DNA of 64,000 bases from Scatomorpha stercorigallinarum (GTDB lineage: Bacteria; Bacillota; Clostridia; Oscillospirales; Oscillospiraceae), in contig CALXGN010000005.1 of assembly GCA_944387865.1 (NCBI GenBank), positions 91,624-155,623 of the forward strand, written 5' to 3'. The notes beneath the pieces are model-generated. The model was not told where the DNA came from. It saw only the letters and a program-made list of their open reading frames with translations, and did not search any database. This document shows, piece by piece, positions 8,197 to 15,164 of the stretch; positions within the stretch are counted from its first letter, which is position 1; every line of letters begins with the position of its first letter. Position numbers and translations under genes: made by a program.

Positions 8197-9482
8197 CAGC
8201 TCTGATATTCAAATTCGATGTCGTAGATGCTGACCGTGTCGCCGTCCTTGACGCCGAGCTGCTCCATGCGGTCGTAGATGCCGGCTTCGCGCAGGTTGCG
8301 GTCGAAGTACATGCGGCTCTCATAGTCGGAGAAGTTCACTGTGGCCACCAGTCGCGCGAGCCACTCGCCCTCCAGATACCAGGCGTCCCCGTCGTGCGTT
8401 ATCTTCACGTCCTCCGGCTTCCCGGGCTCGATCGCCGGCGGGACGTAGTCCGGCTCGAACACCGCGATGGGCGGCAGGTGCTGCAGCTCGGCCGCGGCGG
8501 CGCGCATCAGCTCGCGCGTGCCGTGGGTGGAGGCCGCGGAGATCTCGAAGAGCCTCAGGCCCTTGGCCTCCACGTGGGCGCGCAGTCTTTCGAGGTTCTC
8601 GCGCCCGGCGTCGTCCAGCAGGTCGCACTTGTTCGCGGCGACGAGCTGCGGCCGGGAGGCCAGCTCCGGGCTGTAGCGCGAGAGCTCAGAGTTTATCGTC
8701 TCGAAATCCTCCACGGGGTCGCGCCCCTCGCTGCCGGAGACGTCCACAAGGTGGATGAGCAGGCGGCAGCGGTCGATGTGCCGCAAAAAGTCGTGCCCGA
8801 GGCCGGCGCCCTCGCTCGCGCCCTCGATTATGCCGGGGATGTCCGCGAGGACGAAGGAGACGTGCTCGTCCACATACACCACCCCGAGGTTGGGGAACAG
8901 CGTCGTGAAGTGGTAGTTGGCAATCTTCGGGTGCGCGTTGGAGACCACGGAGAGCAGCGTGCTCTTGCCGACGTTCGGGAAGCCGACAAGGCCCACATCC
9001 GCGAGGAGCTTCAGCTCGAGCAGTATGCGGTGCGCCTCGCCGGGCAGGCCCGGCTTGGCAAAGCGGGGGACCTGGCGCGTGGGGGTGGCGAAGTGCTTGT
9101 TGCCCCAGCCGCCGCGCCCGCCGCGGCAGGCCACATAGTCCTCGCCGGAGGACATGTCGTGCATTATCGCGCCGCTGTCTGCGTCGCGCAAAAGCGTCCC
9201 GCGCGGGACGCGCAGTACGATGCTCTCGCCGTCCTTGCCGGAGCAGCGCTTGCCCTGGCCGTTCTGGCCGTCACCGGCGACGAATTTGCGCTTGTAGCGG
9301 AAGTCCATCAGGGTGGACATGTTGTCGTCGGCCTTGAAGACGATGTCGCCGCCGCGGCCGCCGTCGCCGCCGTCCGGCCCGCCGGCCGCAACGTATTTTT
9401 CGCGGTGGAAGGCCACCGCCCCGTCCCCGCCCTTCCCGGCGCGGACGTCTATCGTTACCTTGTCAACAAAGGGTGAGGCCAT
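8196..9482 (-). CDS. obg: Obg-family ribosome-associated GTPase
   Basis: GTPase needed for large-subunit ribosome maturation and linked to stringent control. The 428 residues show all three Obg domains. The glycine-rich Obg fold (about 1-158) includes AGKGGDGAVAFHREKYVAAGGPDGG split by further Gly-rich turns. The G domain has G1 GFPNVGKST, G3 DIPGIIEGAS and G4 NKCD. A C-terminal OCT domain includes MYFDRNLREAGIYDRMEQLG. The ATG at 9482 gives the canonical start. Its position downstream of rplU-rpmA is the classic bacterial arrangement, although a terminator separates it from rpmA here. Confidence 0.97.
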   Translation of the reverse strand: MASPFVDKVTIDVRAGKGGDGAVAFHREKYVAAGGPDGGDGGRGGDIVFKADDNMSTLMDFRYKRKFVAGDGQNGQGKRCSGKDGESIVLRVPRGTLLRDADSGAIMHDMSSGEDYVACRGGRGGWGNKHFATPTRQVPRFAKPGLPGEAHRILLELKLLADVGLVGFPNVGKSTLLSVVSNAHPKIANYHFTTLFPNLGVVYVDEHVSFVLADIPGIIEGASEGAGLGHDFLRHIDRCRLLIHLVDVSGSEGRDPVEDFETINSELSRYSPELASRPQLVAANKCDLLDDAGRENLERLRAHVEAKGLRLFEISAASTHGTRELMRAAAAELQHLPPIAVFEPDYVPPAIEPGKPEDVKITHDGDAWYLEGEWLARLVATVNFSDYESRMYFDRNLREAGIYDRMEQLGVKDGDTVSIYDIEFEYQS

Positions 9483-9504
9483 AGTCTACTCCTTATAGCA
9501 TAAT

Positions 9505-9535
9505 AAAAAAGGCGGACGAGGGAAGCTCGTCCGCC
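9505..9535 (-). terminator. terminator after rpmA
   Basis: Leftward: GGCGGACGAG (9535-9526), loop of 5, CTCGTCCGCC (9520-9511), then six T (9510-9505). A perfect 10-bp stem with a T tract. It lies between rpmA and obg, so obg is expressed by read-through or from an unseen promoter. Confidence 0.9.
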
Positions 9536-9541
9536 GCTTTG

Positions 9542-9805
9542 TTACTGGGCGATCTCTTCGTAAACGGAGACCTTCTTGCGGTCCTTGCCGTAGCGCTCGA
9601 ACCTCACGGTGCCGTCGACCAGGGAGAACAGGGTGTCGTCCTTGCCCTTGCCCACGTTGGTGCCCGGGTGGATCTTGGTCCCGCGCTGCCTGACGAGGAT
9701 GTTGCCGGCCAGGACGAACTGGCCGTCCGCCCTCTTGGCGCCGAGGCGCTTGGACTCGCTGTCGCGGCCGTTCTTGGTGGAGCCCATTCCCTTTTTATGT
9801 GCCAT
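9542..9805 (-). CDS. rpmA: 50S ribosomal protein L27 (form without the cleaved N-terminal extension)
   Basis: 87 residues, MAHKKGMGSTKNGRDSESKR onward, a canonical L27 including the GNILVRQRGTKIHPG core. Many Bacillota make L27 with a short leader (MLRLDLQFFASKKG type) that the protease Prp removes. Here the protein starts directly at the mature-like AHKKG, and the prp gene that usually lies between rplU and rpmA is absent: only 36 bases separate the two. L27 reaches the peptidyl transferase centre with its N-terminus, so the form matters functionally. Confidence 0.97.
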   Translation of the reverse strand: MAHKKGMGSTKNGRDSESKRLGAKRADGQFVLAGNILVRQRGTKIHPGTNVGKGKDDTLFSLVDGTVRFERYGKDRKKVSVYEEIAQ

Positions 9806-9841
9806 AAGTTACACCTCCGAATCAATAAGTGCGGAACTACT

Positions 9842-10153
9842 TCAGGCGATGCTGTTTATCTGAACCTTGCTGTAGGGCTGCCTGTGGCCCTGCAGGCGCT
9901 GATAGCCCTTCTTGGGCTTCATCTTATAGACGCGGACCTTCTTGCCGCGGCCGTTCTTCACGACGCTGCCGGTGACGACGGCGCCCTCCACCACGGGGGT
10001 GCCGAAGACGGAGCTGTCCTCGTCGATGACGGCCAGGACGCGGTCGAACTTGACGGTCTCGCCGGCCTCGGCGTTGAGCTTCTCGACGAAAATGACGTCG
10101 CCCTCCGCCACGCGGTACTGCTTGCCGCCGGTCTCGATGATGGCGTGCTTCAT
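9842..10153 (-). CDS. rplU: 50S ribosomal protein L21
   Basis: 103 residues, MKHAIIETGGKQYRVAEGD onward, with the L21 C-terminal block KMKPKKGYQRLQGHRQPYS. It binds 23S rRNA in the large subunit. The frame extends upstream to 10243, but ATG 10153 after AGAGAGG is the family start. First gene of an rplU-rpmA operon with its own promoter and a structured leader. Confidence 0.97.
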   Translation of the reverse strand: MKHAIIETGGKQYRVAEGDVIFVEKLNAEAGETVKFDRVLAVIDEDSSVFGTPVVEGAVVTGSVVKNGRGKKVRVYKMKPKKGYQRLQGHRQPYSKVQINSIA

Positions 10154-10229
10154 GTGTGTTTCATTCCTCTCTTCAAGAGACTCGCTCTGGGGGCGGGCAT
10201 GGCCGCTTAAAGCCCCTTCGACGCGGCCT
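10154..10229 (-). promoter_or_regulatory. structured 5' leader of rplU (candidate L21 leader)
   Basis: The ~75-base transcript leader contains GGCCGC (10228-10223) pairing with GCGGCC (10206-10201), and nearer the start codon a TCTCT-TGA-AGAGA hairpin that includes part of the ribosome site. Bacillota rplU genes often carry an autoregulatory L21 leader in this position. I judge by position and hairpins only and have not fitted it to the covariance model. Confidence 0.45.
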
Positions 10230-10233
10230 GAGT

Positions 10234-10262
10234 ATTGTAGCATGATTTCCCCGGCCTGTCAA
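10234..10262 (-). promoter_or_regulatory. sigma-A promoter of rplU-rpmA
   Basis: Leftward TTGACA (10262-10257), 17-base spacer, TACAAT (10239-10234). A near-perfect match, with about 74 bases of leader before the L21 start codon. Confidence 0.88.
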
Positions 10263-10266
10263 CAGG

Positions 10267-10298
10267 AAATTGGGGCCGGACGGCGTCCGGCCCCAATT
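10267..10298 (-). terminator. terminator of the padR operon
   Basis: A perfect 14-bp stem (10268-10281 with 10285-10298) around a 3-base loop, followed leftward by TTTCC. The T tract is weak, but the stem is very stable and sits just after the last gene of the leftward operon and just upstream of the rplU promoter. Confidence 0.7.
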
Positions 10299-10329
10299 CG
10301 GCGGGAAGAGGAAAGGAAGAGCGTGGGAG

Positions 10330-10788
10330 TCAGAAGAGATGCCCGTCCGGGCTGCAGCTCAGCGAGGTGTTTATTACGACATCGCCGAGGAGAGGGTGGC
10401 TGAACGTGGCCTCGGCCAGGGCCGTGGCGCCGGTGCACCAGGCGCGCCCGTTGTCCAGCGACCAAAGCGTGTCGTAGATATCATAGTCGTAGTCAGCGGA
10501 CGTGGCAAGGGCAATGTTGCCGTCGTAAGTAAAGGTGCCGTAGAGCGTGAGGGTGAACAGAATATCACCGGAAGCGCTATAGTAGTCGATAGAGCGCTCG
10601 CCCTCAGCAACAGTGTTGGCGGCCCTGCTCGCGGGGGAACTATATTCCACTATGCGGCTTATGCAGTATGAGCCGTCGTCAAAGTATGTGATCTCGCAAG
10701 CTTCACCGCAAAAACCGGCAAATGCTGAAGTGCAGAACATGCAAACGAGGACTATGGTAGCAACAATCAGGCGAGGGAGCCTTTTCAT
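10330..10788 (-). CDS. secreted protein of unknown function, third gene of the padR operon
   Basis: 152 residues. A signal peptide (MKRLPRLIVATIVLVCMFCT, likely cleaved after SAFA near residue 24) precedes a compact domain rich in Tyr, Thr and Ser with conserved-looking stretches EITYFDDGSYCISRIVE and LYGTFTYDGN. Five Cys remain after the signal (about residues 27, 31, 42, 117 and 144), so disulfides are possible. Only 11 bases separate it from the gene upstream, so it is probably cotranscribed with padR. Small secreted proteins with a YFDDGSY opening are, from memory, frequent in gut clostridia, but none has a function I know. Confidence 0.75.
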   Translation of the reverse strand: MKRLPRLIVATIVLVCMFCTSAFAGFCGEACEITYFDDGSYCISRIVEYSSPASRAANTVAEGERSIDYYSASGDILFTLTLYGTFTYDGNIALATSADYDYDIYDTLWSLDNGRAWCTGATALAEATFSHPLLGDVVINTSLSCSPDGHLF

Positions 10789-10799
10789 AACATTACCTC

Positions 10800-11153
10800 T
10801 TATCGGTATTGTGTTATAACACTGGTTGCAAAAACGACTTCATTAGTCTGGACATACCACACATACACCCCGAGCATGAGCGCCAGCGCGGCGCATGCGC
10901 CTATCAGCATCGCGGTGCGCTTTTTCTGCCGCGCGCTGACGGCGGCCAGCTCCGCCTCGCTCACGTTCAGCTGCAGTTCTGCTGCGGCGTGAGCCGGCGC
11001 GCCGAACTCGGCAGAGATGTCGTCGAAGCCGCCCTCCGGGCAGCGCTCGGCGATCTCCTTCCCCAGAGCGGCGAGCAGGGACGCACGGGTGGCGGGCAGG
11101 GCGAGCAGACGCCGCGAGACGCATCGAAGATACTTCTTTGCCGCTTTAGTCAT
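10800..11153 (-). CDS. single-pass membrane partner of PadR (DUF1700/DUF6120-like)
   Basis: 117 residues. The N-terminal ~80 residues are soluble and helical (KKYLRCVSRRLLALPATRAS, CPEGGFDDISAEFGAP), and a single membrane helix follows at about 84-103 (AMLIGACAALALMLGVYVWY). The start codon overlaps the padR stop by 8 bases. PadR regulators are very often coupled to a small membrane protein with this layout, thought to modulate the regulator or sense envelope state. The family assignment is by layout and the D-I-x-x-x-F-G-x-P motif, not by alignment. Confidence 0.75.
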   Translation of the reverse strand: MTKAAKKYLRCVSRRLLALPATRASLLAALGKEIAERCPEGGFDDISAEFGAPAHAAAELQLNVSEAELAAVSARQKKRTAMLIGACAALALMLGVYVWYVQTNEVVFATSVITQYR

Positions 11154-11505
11154 CGCCTGGCCCTCCCTCCAGCAGCTGCTCGAACACGCCGGAAATGCGG
11201 CGGTAGTCCTGCACGGTGCGCTTATAATACTCCAGCCCCTCCGGGGTTATGGCGTAATAAGTGCGCGCACGGCCCACGGCCACCTCCGTGTGATCCTCGC
11301 AGACGTATCCCTGGTCCAGCAGGCGGTACAGCACGGGGTAGAGCAGTGACATGGTGTATTTGCCGCCGCTGCGCTGCTTCATCTCCTGCGTTATCTCATA
11401 GCCGTACATGGGCTTTTCAGAGAGCAGGCGCAGCACAACGAGCGGACTGGTTGCACGCTTGTAAAAAGCTTCGAACGAATGTCCGGAATCTGTTTCTTTG
11501 GCCAT
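11146..11505 (-). CDS. PadR-family transcriptional regulator
   Basis: 119-residue winged-helix repressor with the typical PadR core: PLVVLRLLSEKPMYGYEITQ, then SLLYPVLYRLLDQGYV and the wing RARTYYAITPEGLEYYK. ATG 11505 follows TTGGAG and begins just before the conserved domain. First gene of a three-gene operon (padR, membrane partner, secreted protein). Its promoter overlaps a divergent one, and the inverted repeat between them (11559-11575) is a likely operator, which suggests autoregulation and control of the rightward secreted-protein gene. Confidence 0.88.
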   Translation of the reverse strand: MAKETDSGHSFEAFYKRATSPLVVLRLLSEKPMYGYEITQEMKQRSGGKYTMSLLYPVLYRLLDQGYVCEDHTEVAVGRARTYYAITPEGLEYYKRTVQDYRRISGVFEQLLEGGPGDD

Positions 11506-11532
11506 AAGAAAACTCCAATCGATTGTGCGTTT

Positions 11533-11562
11533 ATAATAACATGAATAAATCCTCTTTGTCAA
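11533..11562 (-). promoter_or_regulatory. padR operon promoter
   Basis: Leftward TTGACA (11562-11557), 18-base spacer, TATTAT (11538-11533). It shares its -35 region with the TCAATA-N5-TATTGA dyad at 11559-11575. Confidence 0.8.
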
Positions 11563-11575
11563 TAATTAATATTGA
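11559..11575. promoter_or_regulatory. candidate PadR operator
   Basis: TCAATA-ATTAA-TATTGA, an inverted repeat with 6-base arms lying exactly where the leftward padR -35 box and the rightward -35 box (11572-11577) meet. A repressor bound here would close both promoters. Confidence 0.5.
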
Positions 11576-11600
11576 AACTTATAATAATACGTGTTATAAT
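11572..11600 (+). promoter_or_regulatory. promoter of the rightward secreted-protein genes
   Basis: TTGAAA (11572-11577), 17-base spacer, TATAAT (11595-11600). A second possible pair, TTGTCA (11556) with TATAAT (11580), is also present. The transcript leader would be about 100 bases before the ATG at 11706. Confidence 0.75.
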
Positions 11601-11705
11601 CAAATTGCAAGCCAAAGGAGGCCACAGCGGGGCGGCGGCGATGGAAAAGCGCAAACCCACAGTAGACAACGCAAAACAGCTATGCTATAATGAAAGGAGA
11701 AAATT

Positions 11706-12413
11706 ATGAAAAAGAGGATTGGCTGCATACTGCTCGCACTTGCGATGAGCTTTTCCATTGGCACGATAGCTTTTGCGGATGACGCTCAGGTGACCGCGGA
11801 GGAGGGACAGACCATGACGATGGAGCAGATCGACATGGAGGTCCAAAGGATGGTCGATGAGAGAATGGAGGTCGTTGGCGAACAGCTGGCAGGTTATCCG
11901 GAGGTGTACGAGCTCGCGTACAGGTGGTATTTGCAGGATTCGTATACGCAGATGCTGCTCTATGAGAACGGCAATCCATATCCGGGGACAGTAGAATACA
12001 GATTCGACGAAGGTGGGATCATATACTATGAGACGTCCGAAGAACTGGAAGAATTCGGCGTCGATATGGCATTTGCAGTAACTTTATTGACGCCGGAGGA
12101 TGTGGAAAATGGATTGCCTGACAGTGGAACGCTTTTGTTGTATGAACTCGTGGCTGGCCTGCTTGATTATAGCTTAATCGAGCAATTTCCTGCAATGACT
12201 GTCCTGATGAACATACTTATTTCGATGTCAGCGACTGGATGGGATGATGTTGAAGAGGCAGACGGGTACGCAGAAATAATTTGCATGTATGTAATTGAAG
12301 GATCTGTATATCCCGATGGCGTTGCAGCGGTTTCCGGATGGCATGAACATCCATTTAAGTACATTTCTGAAGGTGCTCAAAATGTACACTGTTATCCTTT
12401 CTCCCATCTGTAA
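11706..12413 (+). CDS. secreted protein of unknown function
   Basis: 235 residues. Signal peptide MKKRIGCILLALAMSFSIGT with a probable AFA cut near residue 24, then an acidic, Glu/Met-rich segment (TMEQIDMEVQRMVDERMEVV) and a mixed domain rich in Tyr. GGAGA lies 7 bases before the ATG. The coding sequence is clearly more AT-rich than the surrounding core genes, especially in its second half, which suggests relatively recent acquisition. First rightward gene after the PadR divergent promoter. No family recognised. Confidence 0.72.
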   Translation: MKKRIGCILLALAMSFSIGTIAFADDAQVTAEEGQTMTMEQIDMEVQRMVDERMEVVGEQLAGYPEVYELAYRWYLQDSYTQMLLYENGNPYPGTVEYRFDEGGIIYYETSEELEEFGVDMAFAVTLLTPEDVENGLPDSGTLLLYELVAGLLDYSLIEQFPAMTVLMNILISMSATGWDDVEEADGYAEIICMYVIEGSVYPDGVAAVSGWHEHPFKYISEGAQNVHCYPFSHL

Positions 12414-12425
12414 TTAGGAGTGGCT

Positions 12426-12959
12426 ATGGACGGGACACTGAAAGACATTGACAGCCGGGGCTGGAGAACCAGGCTTATAGGCGCATTTATCGCGCAGCAG
12501 GTGATTTTCGCGCTTATCTGCATCGTGTTCAGCGGCGACGCCGTGCGCCCGCCGTTTATGTACAGACCGAACGGCATGACAGAGGCGGACAGGGAGCTGT
12601 ACTATGCCTATCATGACGTTGGAGCAGCCGTCGGAATTAATATAGATTTGATAGTGGACTGTATCCTGTTTTTCCCGATGCTGGTTTTCGGCTGGTTCTT
12701 TTTATGCTATCTGTTCTCGTGGCGAAAGCTGCAAAGGCGCGAGCGCGTGTTGTTCATTGCCCTCGAAGTAGCGCGTATAGTGGCTGTCATTGCCGTCAAA
12801 GAATACTTCCAAAACTACACGGGCGCATTCCGCATGTATATGGTGGCTCTCCCGAATGAAATAACGAGCGTAGACAGGATCTTGCTCTACCTCATACATA
12901 GAAAATTCCGCCGGAAGGAGCCGGAGCTGGACGCGCCGATTACAGAAGCCGGGGAGTGA
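12426..12959 (+). CDS. membrane protein of unknown function
   Basis: 177 residues with three likely membrane helices (about residues 18-36, 71-95 and 106-123; the second contains CILFFPMLVFGWFFLCYLF). ATG 12426 is 5 bases after AGGAG and is preferred over the in-frame GTG at 12420 that overlaps that site. The C-terminal tail DAPITEAGE is nearly identical to the tail of the protein ending at 13502 (DAPITQAGE) although the proteins otherwise differ, which points to recombination or duplication among these genes. Confidence 0.68.
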   Translation: MDGTLKDIDSRGWRTRLIGAFIAQQVIFALICIVFSGDAVRPPFMYRPNGMTEADRELYYAYHDVGAAVGINIDLIVDCILFFPMLVFGWFFLCYLFSWRKLQRRERVLFIALEVARIVAVIAVKEYFQNYTGAFRMYMVALPNEITSVDRILLYLIHRKFRRKEPELDAPITEAGE

Positions 12960-12960
12960 C
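12930..12960 (+). repeat. 31-base direct repeat, copy 1 (C-terminal tail coding)
   Basis: Matches 13473-13503 at 27 of 31 positions. Both copies encode DAPIT(E/Q)AGE followed by a TGA stop. Confidence 0.8.
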
Positions 12961-13043
12961 GCCCCCGCGGCGGTGCGGTTTATGTTGGTGCGCCGGGCGG
13001 ACTTGGATATGCCCGGCTCGGGGCAAACTCCGGGGTGGCTTAA

Positions 13044-13502
13044 GTGAAGGATGGGACAGCAAAGTGCATACTTCTGTGCCTGGGCATACTGCTGCTGCCG
13101 CTGCTGGCGTTCGGTGTATATCTGAATATCCACCGGCACAGCTATTTTGATTGGCAGGAGCGGGTGTACTCGTCCGGCCCCTGGGCGGAGCCCTCCGTCT
13201 GGGCAGGAGAGGATGGCGGGTTTTACCTCGTCAGCCGGGAGGACGGCCGCGGCGGCTGCGAGGTGACGGCGTATCTGGAAACCGGGGCCGGCTGGGAGGA
13301 GCTCCGCGCTGTGACCAGCGAGGGAGTGCGGACGCTTTTCCTGCGCGACGGCGAGGGAGACAGCGTTTATACGGGCAAATTCGACGTCCGCGGCGATGTA
13401 ATGACGCTTGAGAGCCTTGAGGACGCGGACGGCCGCGAGGTGATGGGGGAAACCGAGCTCGCAAAGCTGCCGGACGCCCCGATTACACAGGCCGGCGAGT
13501 GA
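13044..13502 (+). CDS. N-terminally anchored extracytoplasmic protein of unknown function
   Basis: 152 residues. One membrane helix (about 8-28, CILLCLGILLLPLLAFGVYL) is followed by a small, Glu/Gly-rich outer domain with strand-like repeats (GGFYLVSREDGRGG, GVRTLFLRDGEGD). The GTG start has only a weak ribosome site (GGGGTGG), so the exact start is uncertain. It lies 84 bases after the previous gene and shares its last nine codons with it. No family recognised. Confidence 0.62.
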   Translation: MKDGTAKCILLCLGILLLPLLAFGVYLNIHRHSYFDWQERVYSSGPWAEPSVWAGEDGGFYLVSREDGRGGCEVTAYLETGAGWEELRAVTSEGVRTLFLRDGEGDSVYTGKFDVRGDVMTLESLEDADGREVMGETELAKLPDAPITQAGE

Positions 13503-13503
13503 C
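13473..13503 (+). repeat. 31-base direct repeat, copy 2
   Basis: Second copy of the tail-coding segment at 12930-12960. Confidence 0.8.
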
Positions 13504-13537
13504 GCGCGGCTGACCACCGGAAAGAAGGCCGGGCAGG

Positions 13538-13682
13538 ATGGTAAACAGGAAGGATCTCATCGTATGCTTTGCGCTTCGGTTCGTACTCGGGCTGGAGCTG
13601 TACGGCTGACGGGCGCAGGGAGGCTGAGCGGGAAATGGGGGCGCACACGGCTTTGAACAAAAAGCGCCGCGCGGCGGAATGA
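13538..13682 (+). pseudogene. decayed remnant of a second copy of the 13757/14499 gene pair
   Basis: A 23-codon frame (ATG 13538, MVNRKDLIVCFALRFVLGLE, stop TGA 13607) runs into a segment 93% identical to 14459-14541. In the intact copy that segment encodes the C-terminus ELCGWRARGG of one gene and the first codons of the next. In this copy the Trp codon has become TGA, and the following gene start (ATG 13635, AHTALNKKRRAA) stops after 15 codons at 13680. The simplest reading is an ancient tandem duplication of a two-gene unit whose left copy was mostly deleted. Confidence 0.7.
13595..13677 (+). repeat. 83-base direct repeat, copy 1
   Basis: Aligns without gaps to 14459-14541 with 6 differences, all of them transitions. 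The copies are 864 bases apart. Confidence 0.85.
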
Positions 13683-13756
13683 GGTCAGCGGCCGCACAAC
13701 GGCTTCCCGCCGGGTGGATGCGGCGGGACAAGGCATGTTGACAGAAGGGAGCCGGA

Positions 13757-14491
13757 ATGAAAAAGCTGATGAAATCGGAACTCTTCAAGGCGCTGCTCGG
13801 TCTGATTGGCGTGGCGCTTATAATCGCCGCGATACTCGGCGTGCGGCGCGCGGTATATTACATGACCTTCCGCTCCGAGCTTGATTTGCCCGAGGGCACG
13901 GAGTACACGGTGAATATTATCGGCCCGTCTGACGGCATGATAAGCCTGTCAGGCGAGGATGCGCTGGATATAATCGACGCCGCGCGGGAGCTGAGCTTCG
14001 CCGGGCCGACAAACAGGGACATATACCAGGGCTCCGACAACGATTACGACATTCATATAAACTCGATGTCGGGCCTTACCACTATCACGCTCTTTGAGCT
14101 GGACACTCCTGTGCTGTTCTCGCCCGAGCGGGACGTAAAGCTTGGCAACACCGGGCCGCTGCGCGACGCCGTGGAGGCCGTGTGGGCGGATGCAACAGAC
14201 ATAGAGCTGCCCGCCGAGCCGTATTCCGAATTTGCCGCCGAGTGCGAGTGGTTCACGCTGCGCGACGCCTCCGCCTCCATGCTCGATGGGCGGGAGTACA
14301 GCGCGTTCCGGCTCGGCGACGGGGCCAAGCTGCTCATTGAGCCGAAAACGGAACTCCCGAGCTTCACGGTCAACCGGCTCGAGTACACGGACGCGGGCTG
14401 CGCCAAGGGAGAACAGCTATTCAGCGTCAGCTTAACGCCGGAGGAAGCGCTCCTGCCGGAACTATGCGGCTGGCGGGCGCGGGGAGGCTGA
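13757..14491 (+). CDS. N-terminally anchored extracytoplasmic protein of unknown function
   Basis: 244 residues. Starts MKKLMKSELFKALLGLIGVA with one membrane helix (about 11-31), then an outer domain of alternating strands with Asp/Glu-rich stretches (LDLPEGTEYTVNIIGPSDG, SGEDALDIIDAARELSFAG). A good AAGGGAG site lies 7 bases before the ATG. The C-terminal codons fall in the 83-base repeat also found at 13595. The motif EDALDIIDAARELSFAGP resembles DEAEAAAAAARSLEYGG in the next protein, suggesting that the two are diverged paralogues. Confidence 0.7.
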   Translation: MKKLMKSELFKALLGLIGVALIIAAILGVRRAVYYMTFRSELDLPEGTEYTVNIIGPSDGMISLSGEDALDIIDAARELSFAGPTNRDIYQGSDNDYDIHINSMSGLTTITLFELDTPVLFSPERDVKLGNTGPLRDAVEAVWADATDIELPAEPYSEFAAECEWFTLRDASASMLDGREYSAFRLGDGAKLLIEPKTELPSFTVNRLEYTDAGCAKGEQLFSVSLTPEEALLPELCGWRARGG

Positions 14492-14541
14492 GCGGGAAAT
14501 GAGGGCGCACACGGCTTTGAACAAAAAGCGCCGCGCGGCGG
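14459..14541 (+). repeat. 83-base direct repeat, copy 2
   Basis: Intact copy spanning the end of the gene at 13757 and the first 14 codons of the gene at 14499. Confidence 0.85.
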
Positions 14542-14960
14542 CAATCGCCGCGGCGTGCCTTGCTGTAATATGCGCGGCCTTTTTCGCGCTCCGCGGCGTC
14601 CGCGCGCGGGGCGCGCTGCGCAGCGAGCTCGCGCTGCTCGAGAGCGGCGCGGCGGCGATGACCGTGACGGCGTATCCCGGCGGGGAGGTGCGCGAATTTT
14701 CCGGCGACGAAGCCGAGGCCGCGGCCGCGGCGGCGCGCTCGCTCGAATACGGCGGCGTGAAGCGCAAGGGCGCTATCCGCACGGAGGCAGGGGACTACCG
14801 CGTGTTCATCGACACGGCCGGCGGGCCGGTGTGGCTCTTCGTGCGCGCGGACGGCCGCGGGAGCGTGGACTGTTCGGGGAGCTTCACCGTCCGTGTGAAG
14901 GGCGCGGGGGAGCTCTACAGCGTGATCGACGGACTTATGAAAGGTGGGACGGACACATGA
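14499..14960 (+). CDS. N-terminally anchored protein of unknown function, paralogue of its upstream neighbour
   Basis: 153 residues. Basic N-terminus (ALNKKRRAA), one membrane helix (about 14-31, AIAAACLAVICAAFFALRG), then an alanine-rich small domain ending in KGAGELYSVIDGLMKGGTDT. GGGGAGG precedes the ATG. The layout (short basic head, anchor, EFSGDEAEA helix, strand-rich end) parallels the protein at 13757. The stop overlaps the next start (ATGA). Confidence 0.68.
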   Translation: MRAHTALNKKRRAAAIAAACLAVICAAFFALRGVRARGALRSELALLESGAAAMTVTAYPGGEVREFSGDEAEAAAAAARSLEYGGVKRKGAIRTEAGDYRVFIDTAGGPVWLFVRADGRGSVDCSGSFTVRVKGAGELYSVIDGLMKGGTDT

Positions 14961-15115
14961 AGCAGACAGTCGCGGCCGTGGCGCTCATATTTTCGCTGCT
15001 GCTGGCCTCGGTGATCTGCGCGCCGCTGCTGCGGCTGCGCTCAGAGGCAGAGACCCCGCCGGCAGAGCCGGCGGAGTACTCAGCAGAGGCCGGCGAGCCG
15101 TGGGGAACGGAATAA
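14957..15115 (+). CDS. short membrane-anchored peptide
   Basis: 52 residues: one hydrophobic helix (about 4-23, TVAAVALIFSLLLASVICAP) followed by a Glu/Pro-rich tail (SEAETPPAEPAEYSAEAGEP). It is translationally coupled to the preceding gene by an ATGA overlap and is followed at once by a terminator, so it is the last gene of the rightward group. No family recognised. Confidence 0.6.
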   Translation: MKQTVAAVALIFSLLLASVICAPLLRLRSEAETPPAEPAEYSAEAGEPWGTE

Positions 15116-15118
15116 AAA

Positions 15119-15158
15119 AACCCGCCGCCCGGTTGGGGACGGCGGGGCTGTTTTTTTT
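15119..15158. terminator. bidirectional terminator between the accessory genes and ackA
   Basis: CCCGCCG (15121-15127) pairs with CGGCGGG (15140-15146), with further pairing inside. Eight T follow on the right and seven A precede on the left, so it serves both convergent transcripts. Confidence 0.85.
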
Positions 15159-15164
15159 ATGCGC

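Noticed and set aside
10811..10822. Perfect 12-base palindrome GTGTTATAACAC as an operator
   Set aside because: It lies in the end of one gene 11 bases before the next in the same operon and has no usable -35 box; most likely chance, though it contains a -10-like TATAAC.
11617..11680. Leader gene between the PadR divergent promoter and the secreted-protein gene
   Set aside because: An AAAGGAGG site is present at about 11619, but no frame of convincing length or composition follows it.
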